This document shows positions 1-10,592 of a DNA stretch of 64,000 nucleotides, one piece after another. Both the position numbers and the translations under genes were made by a program. This DNA is from Scolanthus callimorphus (lineage: Eukaryota > Cnidaria > Anthozoa > Actiniaria > Edwardsiidae), in contig CM066919.1 of assembly GCA_033964015.1 (NCBI GenBank), positions 17,982,146 to 18,046,145 of the forward strand, in the 5' to 3' direction. Under the pieces are notes generated by a model. That model had not been told where the DNA came from, did not search any database, and saw nothing but the letters and a program-made list of their open reading frames with translations. Every line of letters begins with the position of its first letter. The first letter of the stretch is position 1.

Positions 1-1099
1 TTTTTTGGCAAAATCTTAAAAGTCTACTAAAACAATTAGTCGCCTCAGGCTCCGTAAATATCGGGAATAGTCAATTTACGTCGCCTTCGGCAACTAATTG
101 TTAAATAGCGAATGCTCACTCCAACCAAGCGAGCGCTCTTATTGGCTAAATTGAGGTCACGCGGTGAAGTACAAATCAAATATTCCCCGATCAGTCAATA
201 TTTCGAAAAATTATTGACTGGTCGGGGAATATTGCTTTCGCGCGTCGCGTTTGAGAGCGGGAAAAAATAGAAGTTGATTGTGAACACGCGAGTCTTTTAA
301 AAAAAACCTTTGCTTATTTTGATAAGTTTTTGCTATGCAAGAAAATTGTGTTATTTACGAGTGTTTTCCCTTTACGTGATGCAGTCGCGCGCACACTTTG
401 TAACTTCTCTTTCATTCTTTAAATACAATTTGTTTGACTTAATAATTGCTCGGAGCGAGCGGAGAGCAAGTCTATTCTTGCCGTTACATGCGTGAGAGGC
501 GATTTTTCATGTCCTTTTTCATGTCCACAAAATCATCTACCCCTCTCAAAAGTGAATTATCTGCAGGTCAGCGGTCAATATATGCGCCGTACATGCGCGA
601 GATGATAGTATAGGCAATTTTCATGTCCAGTAGCAATGTTCATGTCCATATGCATTCTTGACAATGTTTAAATGACATCTTGACCCCAGAGTTCGCGTTT
701 TCGATAACTGACACATAGTTTTTATTACGGTTGGGTAATGTTTATCAGATTTCAGCTAGGATGTTATTATGCTCGCGGGTTTCCAGTTGGTCAAGCAAAC
801 AAGTGAAAATTGTGAAAATTATTAAAGGACAAGGTTCACAAGTGTTAGCACTAGTTCCATAGTAGGTCAAGTACGCGAAATATTGAAGTCGTACTTTGAG
901 ATACTTTGCTTACATTTGTGTTGCTCGTTGGCACTTAGCGGGAGCTACACCTAGTCAATGCGAGATTTAGCTTTTATCTAAACCTCTCGAGACCACTCAA
1001 AGTGATGCCCGTAATTTGTGAGACCGATAACTTATCTGAGCAAGTGAACAACCGTCATATTCTATTTAGCTTACAACGAAACCCAGCTATTACAGCTGT
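1..1099. other. Intergenic, no gene seen
   Basis: No convincing coding sequence. The first 110 bases hold an imperfect inverted repeat around an ACAATTAG / CTAATTGT pair; similar sequence recurs near 35.39 kb and 55.67 kb, so it is a dispersed repeat. A strong hairpin lies at 179-233. The rest is AT-rich and unassigned. Confidence 0.5.
179..233. repeat. Near-perfect hairpin, 22-bp arms
   Basis: AATATTCCCCGATCAGTC on the left is mirrored by GACTGGTCGGGGAATATT on the right, with an 11-base AT-rich loop. It may be the core of a small inverted-repeat element or an isolated cruciform-prone site. Confidence 0.6.
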
Positions 1100-1108
1100 C
1101 AACCAAAC

Positions 1109-1851
1109 GAGGATACCTAAACCCCGAGTTAGGATTTTGAGTTGGATTTCGAGTTGGATTTTCGAGTTGGAATTTTTGGATTATTTTTGACTTGTTACTG
1201 TTTTAGGGGATAAAGCCGCGTGGATGTTTGACTCGTCTCGTGATCTTATCCGCGGCGATGTCGCCACTAATAACGAGCACGGCCTTATAGTTATGTTTAA
1301 GCATACGACAGCTATTCAGTTTGGAGAACGGAAGCTCGACATTCCTTTATTATGCATTCCTGTGTTTTATTACCGCGGCCCGATGGGCATATTACACTTA
1401 CCAAAGAGCGTTTTATTTTTGAATTTCACAAGGCACTTCGTGCTTCTGGTGTACAGTGCGCTGATAAATTAGTGACGTGGTCACTCTTTCCGACGCGGCT
1501 CTGTTAAGCTGGGTTTTTAATCACGGCATTCCAGGTGAATTGATACAACTATACGGCGTTGAGGCGAAGTTGGCGTTGGCGCAGCGCCTTCGTTTTTCTG
1601 TTCAGTCGGTTCATTAGATATTTTCTCTCCTTTGCTTTGGCAGCACCAGTTACATGTATTAGTCAGTAAACGATAACTAATTCATGTTTAACTGTAAATT
1701 GTTCTAGTATTAGTAAGTTTAGAATATCACAGCGTTTGACTGCTGGATGTATTTCCCAGACATCAACGCGAAAATCCATTAGCGAAAATCCAACTCGAAA
1801 ATCCAGCTCGAAAATCCAACTCGAAATCCTAACTCGGTGTTTAGTATACCT
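1109..1851. mobile_element. Mutator-like non-autonomous foldback element
   Basis: The element is bounded by a perfect 9-bp direct duplication CAACCAAAC (1100-1108 and 1852-1860). Inside each boundary are inverted termini (GAGGATACCTAAACCCCGAG on the left, matching the reverse complement of the right end with small gaps). Each arm then holds several copies of a 13-bp unit GAGTTGGATTTTC in opposite orientation. A 9-bp duplication is typical of Mutator-like transposons. No transposase is present. The middle holds a tyrosine-recombinase remnant, so it resembles a gene-capturing Pack-MULE. Confidence 0.7.
1224..1617 (+). pseudogene. Tyrosine-recombinase-like remnant
   Basis: The first frame reads a segment containing SRDLIRGDVA and AIQFGERKLDIPLLCIP, which resembles the catalytic-domain region of tyrosine recombinases in DIRS/Crypton-type and related anthozoan repeats. 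After a frame change the sequence reads NHGIPGELIQLYG and LALAQRLR, like the C-terminal part of the same domain. The central R-H-x-x-R box is damaged, and upstream and downstream parts are missing, so it cannot encode an active enzyme. It lies wholly inside the 9-bp-TSD element, which probably captured it. The family call rests on recall of similar anthozoan sequences and is moderate. Confidence 0.5.
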
Positions 1852-2091
1852 CAACCAAACCGTTCCGAACTGGATCTAGGCACCCGAGAGAAATTCAATA
1901 TTTGTAGATAAAACCCCCAAAGCATTTCCGGCTAAAGAAACTGCACTGTTTCAGTCTACACCATTTCTTTTCATACACTGTTTCAGTCTACACCACGATA
2001 ACTCATTGTCTGATTGTACTGCCATAGCTCCGAGCATTCCCATATCTTTCAGATATTTCTAGTTGTAGTATATTTTCTGCTATATAACAAA

Positions 2092-2229
2092 ACACTTAAT
2101 GACTACTCTCTCGGGAAACACCAGTTTTGTTTCCCTCGAATCTCGATGTTCCCTCGACTTCGTCTCGGGAAACATCGAGATTCTCGGGAAACAAAACTGA
2201 TGTTTCCCTCGGGAGCAGTCATTAAGTGT
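2092..2229. mobile_element. Palindromic MITE, about 138 bp
   Basis: The arms begin ACACTTAATGACT and end AGTCATTAAGTGT and are complementary along almost the whole length (GGGAAACA / TGTTTCCC, ATCTCGAT / ATCGAGAT). An ORF reading across it is only a by-product of the palindrome. No clear target duplication. Confidence 0.6.
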
Positions 2230-2513
2230 ATAGTATGTCACGATAATTCATTGTATAATTATTTTATACCACGCTACAGAAAATTAAAGGGAACGTTTTA
2301 CGTAAACGCAGTGCACGATGGGAAAGCTGAGTGGAATATCGCCGAATATACACCATTCCTGCATTCTGATTGGCTGTGTGGCGCGGTTTAAACTAAGTTC
2401 TCCAACACCGAGATACCGTCGTATCGTATCGTCGGCTTGCGCACCCATACACATTACGCATTCCCTATTCTGATACTAACGCCATCAATGGCTTCTCTTT
2501 ATGCAGGCAAAAC

Positions 2514-3850
2514 ATGATGAATTGTGTCGACATAACCTCGGGGCTTCCCTGGTCCGAGCTGCACACTCTTCTAAAAGAAGCCTATCCTAACCTCTGTAAA
2601 GATTTAACCAGATTTTGTAAAAAGCTGCAAATGTGTGCCGATATGCTGTCTTCTTTAGTCTCTTTAAACCCAAGTGTCGAAGATGTGAGACTTGTGTTCA
2701 GCGGTAGCACGTCAGAAGGTACTTCAATGGCCCCTGGCATGAGAGAAGGGACACTAGAATTTGACGTTATGGCTGTGAGTGGGAAAACTCTCACGCGGGA
2801 AGACCAAGCGGCTCTATTCCAGCACGTAAGCGACCGACCTGGATACATTCAACTTATTATCACTGACAGGAAGAGATATAGGAAAGTCAAACATGGAATT
2901 CTTTTCAAGACGCAAAAGGAATTCAAAGAGCTAACAGAGGAGAAAAGAACTGGCGCAGTGCGAAAAGTTCGATACCCTGACACACGGGTGCGACCGTTCC
3001 TTATTAAACTAGAATCATTTCTGCTTCAGCTCTATAAATATATGCCAGGAAACTACTCCGCGGTCTTAAGAGGTTCTCCGATTCTTTGCTAGCGTCGGGG
3101 TTTCAAGAGCACTTTTCAGGCTGTTTCTATCATGATGCTGGATGCGCTGCTGTTATTCTTGAAGGTGATGTGAAATTCCCTAAAAATCCATTTCGTGGGA
3201 GAACTGGCAAGTTTATTGGTAATTATTTAAAGCACCTTTGGAAATGAAGTTGTCACTGGACTCGGCAGTGCGTTGGGGCTCAACGTTGGGGAACTTTGTA
3301 CCACATCCCGGGAGGAAGATATTCAAATGGATGCTATTATGAAATATAGAAAATTCTCCATTGATATTGTTCCGGCATTTTACTGTGAAGGCTGGCCGGC
3401 CATCGCTGATGCTTTCTTTCACCGAAAACGACACTGGCCAAACGAAACGTCACTGAACCAAATACGAAGAGATGGTTATTATTTGGTCAACAAATCCCGT
3501 ACAAAACCAAAAGTACATTGCACTGGAGGATTTCTTTCTCCAGCACGGAGTTGACACTCTTTGCTGAAATGAGCGTTTTACAGAAGTATTGCTACTGTAT
3601 TTTCAAGGGTATCTTCTACAGCGAACTTTCGCGGCCCAAAGTTCTGTGTTCATATTACATGAAAACAATATTCTTCTGGGCTTGCGAAAGGATACCTGTG
3701 GATGCATGGGTCGGGAGAAATGTGCCGCGCATTGTTATGGCATTATTGGATGACTTGCTTCATTGTCTGGTTGCTAAGCAATGCCCGCACTACTTCATAC
3801 CAGAGTGCAACTTGTTTGCACACGTGCAAGAGGACTTTCTGATCACCTAG
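2514..3850 (+). CDS. Mab-21/cGAS-like nucleotidyltransferase, frame-interrupted
   Basis: The predicted protein is about 445 residues, the usual size for Mab-21-domain proteins. Near residue 64 it has the nucleotidyltransferase signature G-S-T-S-E-G, then E-F-D-V-M, the usual place of two metal-binding acids. SIDIVPAF further on supplies the position of the third acid. The C-terminal half has the family pattern (WRISF, FFWACE, W-V-G-R-N, LLDDLLHCL, CPHYFIPE). An acceptor (TTTATGCAG) ends at 2506, so this is an internal or last exon holding the first Met (ATGATG). Three single-base indels break the frame: near 3068 (missing A), 3236 (extra T) and 3518 (missing T). I see no nonsense substitution. 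Relatives include animal cGAS-like receptors, which make cyclic dinucleotides in innate immunity, and non-catalytic Mab-21 proteins; the sequence cannot decide between them. It is either a real gene with consensus errors or a young pseudogene. Confidence 0.75.
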
Positions 3851-5716
3851 CAAGAATAGTGTCCAAGATAAGGTGCGATCCAAAGAGGTAGGGTGGTACG
3901 CTTGATGCCTATATTTGTTTAAGTACCGTCCATTCTCACCGCGCGCTTTAATACCTCTCGCAACGTATAAACTGTCCGTATCAACACAGGTTAGTCTAGC
4001 CGGTAGAGGGGGCTCATTTTTTTCATGGCTTATTGTCTTGTGCACCGGAGGAATTTCAATGTTGATTCTGCCTGGAGATGCCTAAGGAACGTGTCATTAT
4101 TTAGCGGGGGGGAGGGCTCCTATTTTTGTGGGGAGTCACTATATGTTTCAAAGAAGACCCTATAGGTAAGCGTGAGTTTTCGACGTTACAAGCATAGAAA
4201 TTCGTCCGTTGGGCCGCGCTTTGCGACACATGAATATTAATCACTTCGTCAATTACGGTGCGCATGAATAATATAACCTTGTTGGCTCAGGAGCCCATCA
4301 ATAGAACCTTTCATCTAACTTATATAGTTGAGGTAGCGTACTTCCTGGGCTCCTGACAGGCTTTGTTTACTATACCGTACAAAAAACATGTTCATCTACC
4401 CTTTCTCTGAGGATTATGAAATGCGTTTATCGAAAATTCGGGAGCGCTTCGCGCGCAACGAAAGATATGCCACCCCCTTTTCTGTTAAATGTCGTCCTCA
4501 GTACTAGGTCAAATAGGGGCAAGAGAGGTGGGATCACGTTAATCATAGTTGTACTTTTAGAGGGAGGATCACTGCTCTTTTCCGTTTATTACCCAAAATC
4601 CTCACGTAAATCATCGAGGCGATAAATAATAACCGTAAAAAAAGTATTTCTGCTATTAAGAAGAATGAAAGAGACATTGCTTCAGTCGGACAATAGTCTA
4701 TCTGACAGGTTTTCAGAACATATAAATGACATGGGAGAGGGTCCCAATTCTTTTTGCCTACGACTGGGGGAAGGTCACATTTTTTTTGTTATGTTCAAAG
4801 GGAGGGTCCTAATTTTTTTAGCCTTGTTTGAAAAAAATGGGAGCCCCCCCCCCCCCCCCCCCGGTATATAATGACACGTCCCTGACTGATTTGTTCTCAT
4901 CTCTTCTTCCCTTAGATTTCTGTCACAAGAGAAAGCAGTAGTATAGGATCGTCTGTAACGATGACCCCTCCGTGAAGATCAACGTCCTGCAGCATAACAT
5001 GTTGCAAGGAGGTAGAATCTCGATATATAACGTTAGACAGAAACAAACCTTCGCTAATTTTTTCGCGGGACCTTGCTTGTTTTGTTGTGACAAGCGATTA
5101 TAAAATATTCACGCGCCAAATGCAGTGTGTCTAATCTGTTTGTGCCGACCAAAATCTTCCTTTAAAATTTGTATTTAAAAAAAGGTTGTCTCTGTGATTA
5201 ATTCTCTAGCTTTGTTTAGGAAACCAGCCACATCTATACTAAAACAAGTGCTAAACTAATGCATTGTAACACGATGAGAAATGAACAAAGCTTGTTGTTG
5301 TTATTGTGTGCAAAGCCGTGCAAAGGTTGTTGCAGATATTTTACGCATATTAATGAACGATGGTAAAATCTAAACATTTCCCGGTCTTGTGAGCCCTGTG
5401 AGAAAGTATAGCTCGGCGTTGCCGTCATTTTGATCCTAAAGCAATAATAATGATAATATAAATATGAATAATGAGTTACTCCCCGGGGTTACTCAAACTC
5501 GTCACCGACCAACCATCATGCGAGACGTTCATCGAGTTTTACAAAAGTTACAACCCCTGGCCGACTTTCGAAGTGAGGCTACAATAGCTTTTTTTTTTTT
5601 TCATTTATAGGCCCGTTGGCACTACCCCGAAAACGTTCATTTGGTCTATGACAAAATTTGTCTCCGGACTCAATTTTGTCCAAACAAGATTTGGTTAGCG
5701 CGTTTGCACTGCTAGT
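3851..5716. other. Intergenic, repeat debris
   Basis: No convincing gene. Short G-rich/C-rich segments (about 4098-4130, 4536-4580, 4735-4862) include a poly-C tract at 4847-4862 and repeat the phrase of G-tract plus CTCC/TATTTT, like degraded copies of the G-tract transposon family described below. The rest is AT-rich DNA with a poly-T run near 5590. Confidence 0.4.
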
Positions 5717-5939
5717 AGGGGTAGCGATGGGTCCCTAAAATATCAAGAGTCTCGCCAAATTTTAGCAGAGTCTCGGAATCTCGGATTTTTAACGTGCGTC
5801 TCGGAATCTCGGATTTTTACTCTCAAACTTCTAATACAGTAAATATATGAGCTGAAATTTTCTCTCCGTCTCGGGCTCGGATTTTAAACTGCCAGTCTCG
5901 GCGTCTCGGCAAGTCTCGGATTTACCCATCGTTACCCCT
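5717..5939. mobile_element. 223-bp TIR element with 6-bp TSD
   Basis: Termini AGGGGTAGCGATGGGT and ACCCATCGTTACCCCT are inverted with one mismatch and flanked by a perfect 6-bp duplication GCTAGT (5711-5716, 5940-5945). The interior holds irregular repeats of GTCTCGGAATCTCGGATTT. Non-autonomous; superfamily not assigned. Confidence 0.75.
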
Positions 5940-6235
5940 GCTAGTGAAAGTGATCAAGATTGTCAATCAAGATGAAATTTGTTCTGGTGTTTATAAATGG
6001 TACGAGTTTCGTATCGGAATAAATCTTGCAAGATGGTACTCCTTCCTCTCAGACGTAAAAAGGTAGAAACGTTTTTGTAGCTTCTTTGAACTTTGCCAAA
6101 ATTTAGAAATGTCGTTCGCACTGGTTTCGGGCTCCAACAACAACAACAATACAATACTTTTACTATGCTCTGTAGTACTATGTAGTTATAGTATACAAAT
6201 CTTTAGAGGATCACAGTTAAAAATAGCGGAGCTAA

Positions 6236-6773
6236 GGGAGCGTTCATAATTTATCTAGAGGGGGGGCTATGATGATTTTGAGGGGGGGCCTCTGTTTTTC
6301 CCTAATATGATTTAGGGGGGGCTATGGAAAATTTCCAACAAAAATAACATTAACCATAGGGGGGGGGCCAACCATTTTTTTCCCGAAAAAAATAATACGA
6401 AAATACAAGTTAGGTTCTTATCAGTGGAGTTTTGCTGTAAAGTGTGTTGGTAGAAACTCCTGAATTGGAAATTATCGTCTGATTATATTTAAAGTAACTG
6501 GGCATTCATTGAAAAAATAGATAAGATTAATAGCAATCTTGAGGATCAGTAACTATCACAAGACTTTAATTTGGCTAAGGATGGGTTTAACATGTATATG
6601 TGGTGGTGGTGGTGGGGGGGGGGGGGGCTATGATATTTTTCTTTGATTAATTGACACCCCTTGAGGGGGGGTCAGGATAAAAACCCTGAGATCATCAGGG
6701 GGGGCTTAAAAAATGAAAACAAAAAATTAGGAAATCATCATAGGCCCCCTCTAGATAAATTATGAATGCTCCC
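6236..6773. mobile_element. 538-bp TIR element with TAA TSD
   Basis: Left GGGAGCGTTCATAATTTATC matches the inverted right end (GATAAATTATGAATGCTCCC) with one mismatch over 20 bp, and similarity continues to about 40 bp. It is flanked by TAA (6233-6235, 6774-6776). A 3-bp TWA duplication fits PIF/Harbinger-type MITEs. The interior has several G7-G12 tracts each preceding CTATGAT, and no transposase ORF. Confidence 0.7.
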
Positions 6774-6776
6774 TAA

Positions 6777-9422
6777 TCGAGTAACTGTGGATGTAGTGCA
6801 TGAGAGACAAACGAAATGAAAATAATAATAATAACAGACTACAGATGTTTTTGCAAGATAAACACCAGCAAGTTCGCTAGTGCGAACGGGACCTAATATA
6901 AGGCATAGGACAAGCGCATAGGGCATACGTCGAATAAAGGTCGTGTCGATAATACATTATTTTCAAAACACTTTCAAATATCAAATTAACTATGCTTTTT
7001 AATGTATTTGTCGCGACTTAAATTCGACGTTTACCCCAGGCCTTGGAACTGCAAAAACAAAAACAAAAACGGAATCACACTCGTCAACGGTCCTCGCTCA
7101 GGTTTCAACTGCACTGTAGCCTGGGGCTTGTTGCATTTTATTTTATGGTTTTGTTTTCTGCTCATGAAAACAAACAAATAACCCGTGGTCCGACGGATGC
7201 AATAGGGAGAGACCATTAGAAATCCCTTAATAAATAACGCGGCAAGCCGGTTAGGCAGAGAAAAAAAAAAAAAAACAGCTTCGGCTCGCAAAACAATTCC
7301 GACACTCATCTGAGCCAGGAAAAAAAATATCGTGCACAACAATAACCTACAACCTCCCCCGGAAACATCTATACACCTTTGGGCCTTTTGGTTTATTGTG
7401 TAACTGAAACCCGAGCTGAAACCGTTGACAAGCAAGGCACAGCAGCAAGAGTATGAATCAACAAAAGCAAGAAGTGAATGTATTGAATTCCATGACAATT
7501 CGTCCAGTGTTACCCGATTATATATTCGCGCTAGCTCACTTTTACAATAGCGAGATATAATAGCTGCATTTTGATGGTTGACGTTTGATTGTCACGGTAA
7601 TCATCTTTCATTGTCAGGGGTGATTAAATTGGATTCCGAACAAAGACAGGCGGCATTGATTATGCAAACGTGGAACATGTGGCATAAAATTACAATTCTA
7701 TCTGGTTGACCTTTACTGTACACGGACTTCCCTGGTCGGATGTCGTTTTTGGCCTTGAAACAGAGTACTTCGCTTGACAGACTTGACTTCTGTCTTCACA
7801 TTTAAGGTTGGTAAACGTAGAGGCTGAAATTTATGAATTTACTGTGCCGCCCCAATTTACATTCATTGTTCTTCTGGTAAATAAGCGAGCCGTACGAGCC
7901 ATCTTCGAGTCATGCAAGCCGCCGAGTCCAGGGCCATTCCATTTCGAACCCCCTACAGAAGAGTTGTTCTGAGAGTGGCATCAATTTTGTCATTTTCCGG
8001 GGTGAACAACGTCTACTGTATTTGTGTATTTACTGAGCATGGCCGCCTTCTAGCCGTGTTTTTAGATCTTTATCGAGCATGCCGAACAAACGTATCCAAA
8101 TTGATTTCACTCGGCTCTTGTACTCCATTAGCTCTGGATGTTTACCATGAAATTACAGTCAAAAGAGAACGGCAGAACGTGCTTTAGTCACGTCTTTAGC
8201 CGCTTCTATATGTATATAGTCAGATACACGGACTATATTCACATATATATTTAATAAATATATCCATGCAGAGCTCTATCACCGTTCGCGAAACAAAACA
8301 ACCAAGCGAAGTACCAGATACGCAAACAATTTTGCTGGTTAAGAAAAGCCCGAAAGATTAAAACCTCTTCTCGCAAAGTATAACATAAGTCTTGGTAAGT
8401 TTTGTTCTCCGTTGCGCGCCATAAAGAGGTCATTTGATATCTCGTTGGACACGTGAATCAGAAAACATTCCCGCGTGATGGATGTTTCGGAATGTTTGCA
8501 TATTTATCCTAGTTTATGATCCAGCGCAGAGCAATGGTGCTACGGTAGTACAGGCAATCCTTATGTATTTTGAAAGAAAATAACAGATTGGCGATCGTTC
8601 GTAAACTACAGAAGAAAAGGCGTCTTTGCTACGCGTGTTTTAGCTTGTTTAGGTGTCCAGTCACTCAGCGCACATCCTGCTTGTAAAGACACCGGACGAT
8701 GAAAAACGCATAACGCAGAATACCCTCAATTATTGTAGATTTATGAAAATCGTGATACTCTATTTTATCGATTTGAATAATATTGCTGTGTTGACTTCGT
8801 GACGAGTGACAAATTAGAAATAACGTGCAGAGGTCAAACCAGAGATAACATGATATCGTATCTTTTCGATAGCCCTACTTCGTTCTAAGTCAATCCTTGC
8901 TCAAATTCTCTGCATTTATTTGTTATTATCTGGAAAAGATATACCACCCATGCAATGCTACGTGATAAGCATGCACGAAAATTTTAAACTGAAAGGTCAG
9001 CGGTCGCGTTCCGTAGCCTGCGAACATTCTGTACCCACGAGCTTAACCTTTAGGTCAGTACTAAGCCTAAAGGTAAAAGGGAGCCTGCCACGCGACTGCG
9101 CAGCTGTTCCGCGCATCTCAAACAAAGTAGCGTCGTCCCGTAACGATGACCAGCAAAGGCTAAAACCCCCGAAAACAATCGTTTATAGTCTCGCTATTTC
9201 TCGATCCATCGAACCATTCTTTTAAACTTTAGATGGTGTAACTAGTTTTGCTGATGAATCATTTCTCGTACCCATGCTCAAAAGAAAATGGTGGTTTTAT
9301 GGCCTCGCAATACGTTCAGAGCCTACAAGTCGAAAGCGGAGGTTGAAAAGACGACTAGGAAACGAATGACAGTGTTATTTCGACAGATACGTTTTTATAA
9401 AGCGAGATAAATCTACTTTTAT
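6777..9422. other. Intergenic, no firm gene
   Basis: Contains short ORFs only. An ATG-initiated 91-codon frame at 7912-8187 has no recognisable domain and no splice partner I could find, and a minus-strand frame at 7031-7498 is low-complexity hydrophobic. I would not annotate either. Confidence 0.4.
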
Positions 9423-9432
9423 GTACGCGTGC

Positions 9433-9684
9433 TAGACTGCTTGCAGCCCCATCTTCGGCCCGAACGTCCGTAAATGGAGAGAAATGTTTTTTTACCCGCG
9501 GCGGCGCGCTTCGGTTTGTTTACGGTGTCGAGCTACTCATAGGAGAGGGAGAGACCCCCCGTGGCGCGTCTCTCCCTCATGAGTAACTCGACACCGTAAA
9601 GAAACCAAAGCGCGCCGCCGCGGGTAAAAGAACATTTCTCTCGATTTACGGACGTTCGCCGAAGAAGGGGCTGCAAGCAGTCTA
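9433..9684. mobile_element. Foldback MULE MITE with 10-bp TSD
   Basis: An almost perfect palindrome of 252 bp: TAGACTGCTTGCAGCCCC at the left pairs with GGGGCTGCAAGCAGTCTA at the right, and arms of about 110 bp are complementary (ACCCGCGGCGGCGCGC with its mirror). It is flanked by a perfect 10-bp duplication GTACGCGTGC (9423-9432, 9685-9694). TSD length and long arms fit the Mutator-like superfamily. A relative sits at 29463-29725. Confidence 0.85.
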
Positions 9685-9707
9685 GTACGCGTGCGCGCTA
9701 TTTCAGC

Positions 9708-9786
9708 CAACCAGGCCCTCAAATGGATGTCACCAGAGTCTCCCCTGCGAGACGACGAGCATGGGAGCTCTGGGTTCGAGAATGCT
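9708..9786. mobile_element. Half copy of the CCCAGAGCTC MITE
   Basis: This segment matches the right half of the complete element at 63141-63365 (CTCAAATGGATGTCACCAGAG ... GAGCTCTGGGTTCGAG). Only one terminus is present, so it is a truncated copy. Confidence 0.6.
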
Positions 9787-10212
9787 GATGAATCAGAGTG
9801 ATCGCTCCTGGAGCATGCACGTATCGTGATGGGATCCCTTTAAGCTCGCGGATGTTCGCAGGCTAGGCTACGCGTTCCGGAGCGAGCGCGGATTTCGAAG
9901 TGTGAGCCAATAACATCTCATACACCCTTTTTCCCAGAATGGCTGACTAGCCCTTGATGTCTCGTTCTCTTGAAATTATTTATTTCTTTTATATTCACTC
10001 AAGCTCAAGACAAAATATAATTTCAGGAGAGTGAGGCAACAAAGGCCAGGAACAAAATGTCGCCATTTTGGAAAATGTATGAGATGAAACTCCGGTTTTA
10101 ATTTAGCTGTCAATTATATTTCTCACTCTTGGTAAAAGTTATTAGAGCTACGCGGCCCGTATTGTTCCCTCCTAGTGGTCTTAATTTAATTTTTCCTGTC
10201 GAGCACTCTCGA

Positions 10213-10586
10213 CCCGGGGGGGGGGGACTCCCATATATTTTGGTCGGGGATGATCTTCGAAATTTCAGTTTCACCCCTCAAAAGATACCAAAAAGAGTGT
10301 GGCTAAAATAATTTTTACCCTAAAGATACCCGTCAAGGACTTTCCGTCTTTGATTTAAATGCTGTAATGTTTGTCTATAAATTTATCGCTTTGTTTAAGA
10401 GCACTAAAATATACCATGGAGTTATTATGCATAATAACTCCATGAATATACTACCGATCTCCCTTAATTTTATTGCACTAGATCAAGGTCACCCCTAAAA
10501 GAGACCATAACCTGTGATATTTTAAAACCCCTAAAAGATGCAACAATCATCCCCGACCAAAAAATATGGGTATCCCCCTCCCCCGG
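10213..10586. mobile_element. G-tract foldback element, copy 1
   Basis: The left end CCCGGGGGGGGGG then ACTCCCATAT and GGTCGGGGATGATC is mirrored at the right (GATCATCC-like, CCCCGACCAAAAAATATGGG, poly-C). Interior units read CCCCTAAAAGA on one side and the reverse on the other. Flanks ACTCTCGA / ACACTCGG match at 6 of 8 positions, a possible decayed 8-bp duplication. Its centre is a perfect 30-bp palindrome at 10415-10444 (CATGGAGTTATTATG and its mirror). Copies 2-4 are at 24530, 25741 and 58812. Confidence 0.7.
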
Positions 10587-10592
10587 ACACTC

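Noticed and set aside
2014..2391. 125-codon ORF upstream of the Mab-21 gene
   Set aside because: It reads straight through a perfect palindromic element and has no recognisable domain.
7912..8187. 91-codon ORF as a gene
   Set aside because: ATG context is fair but there is no domain, splice site or polyA signal to support it.
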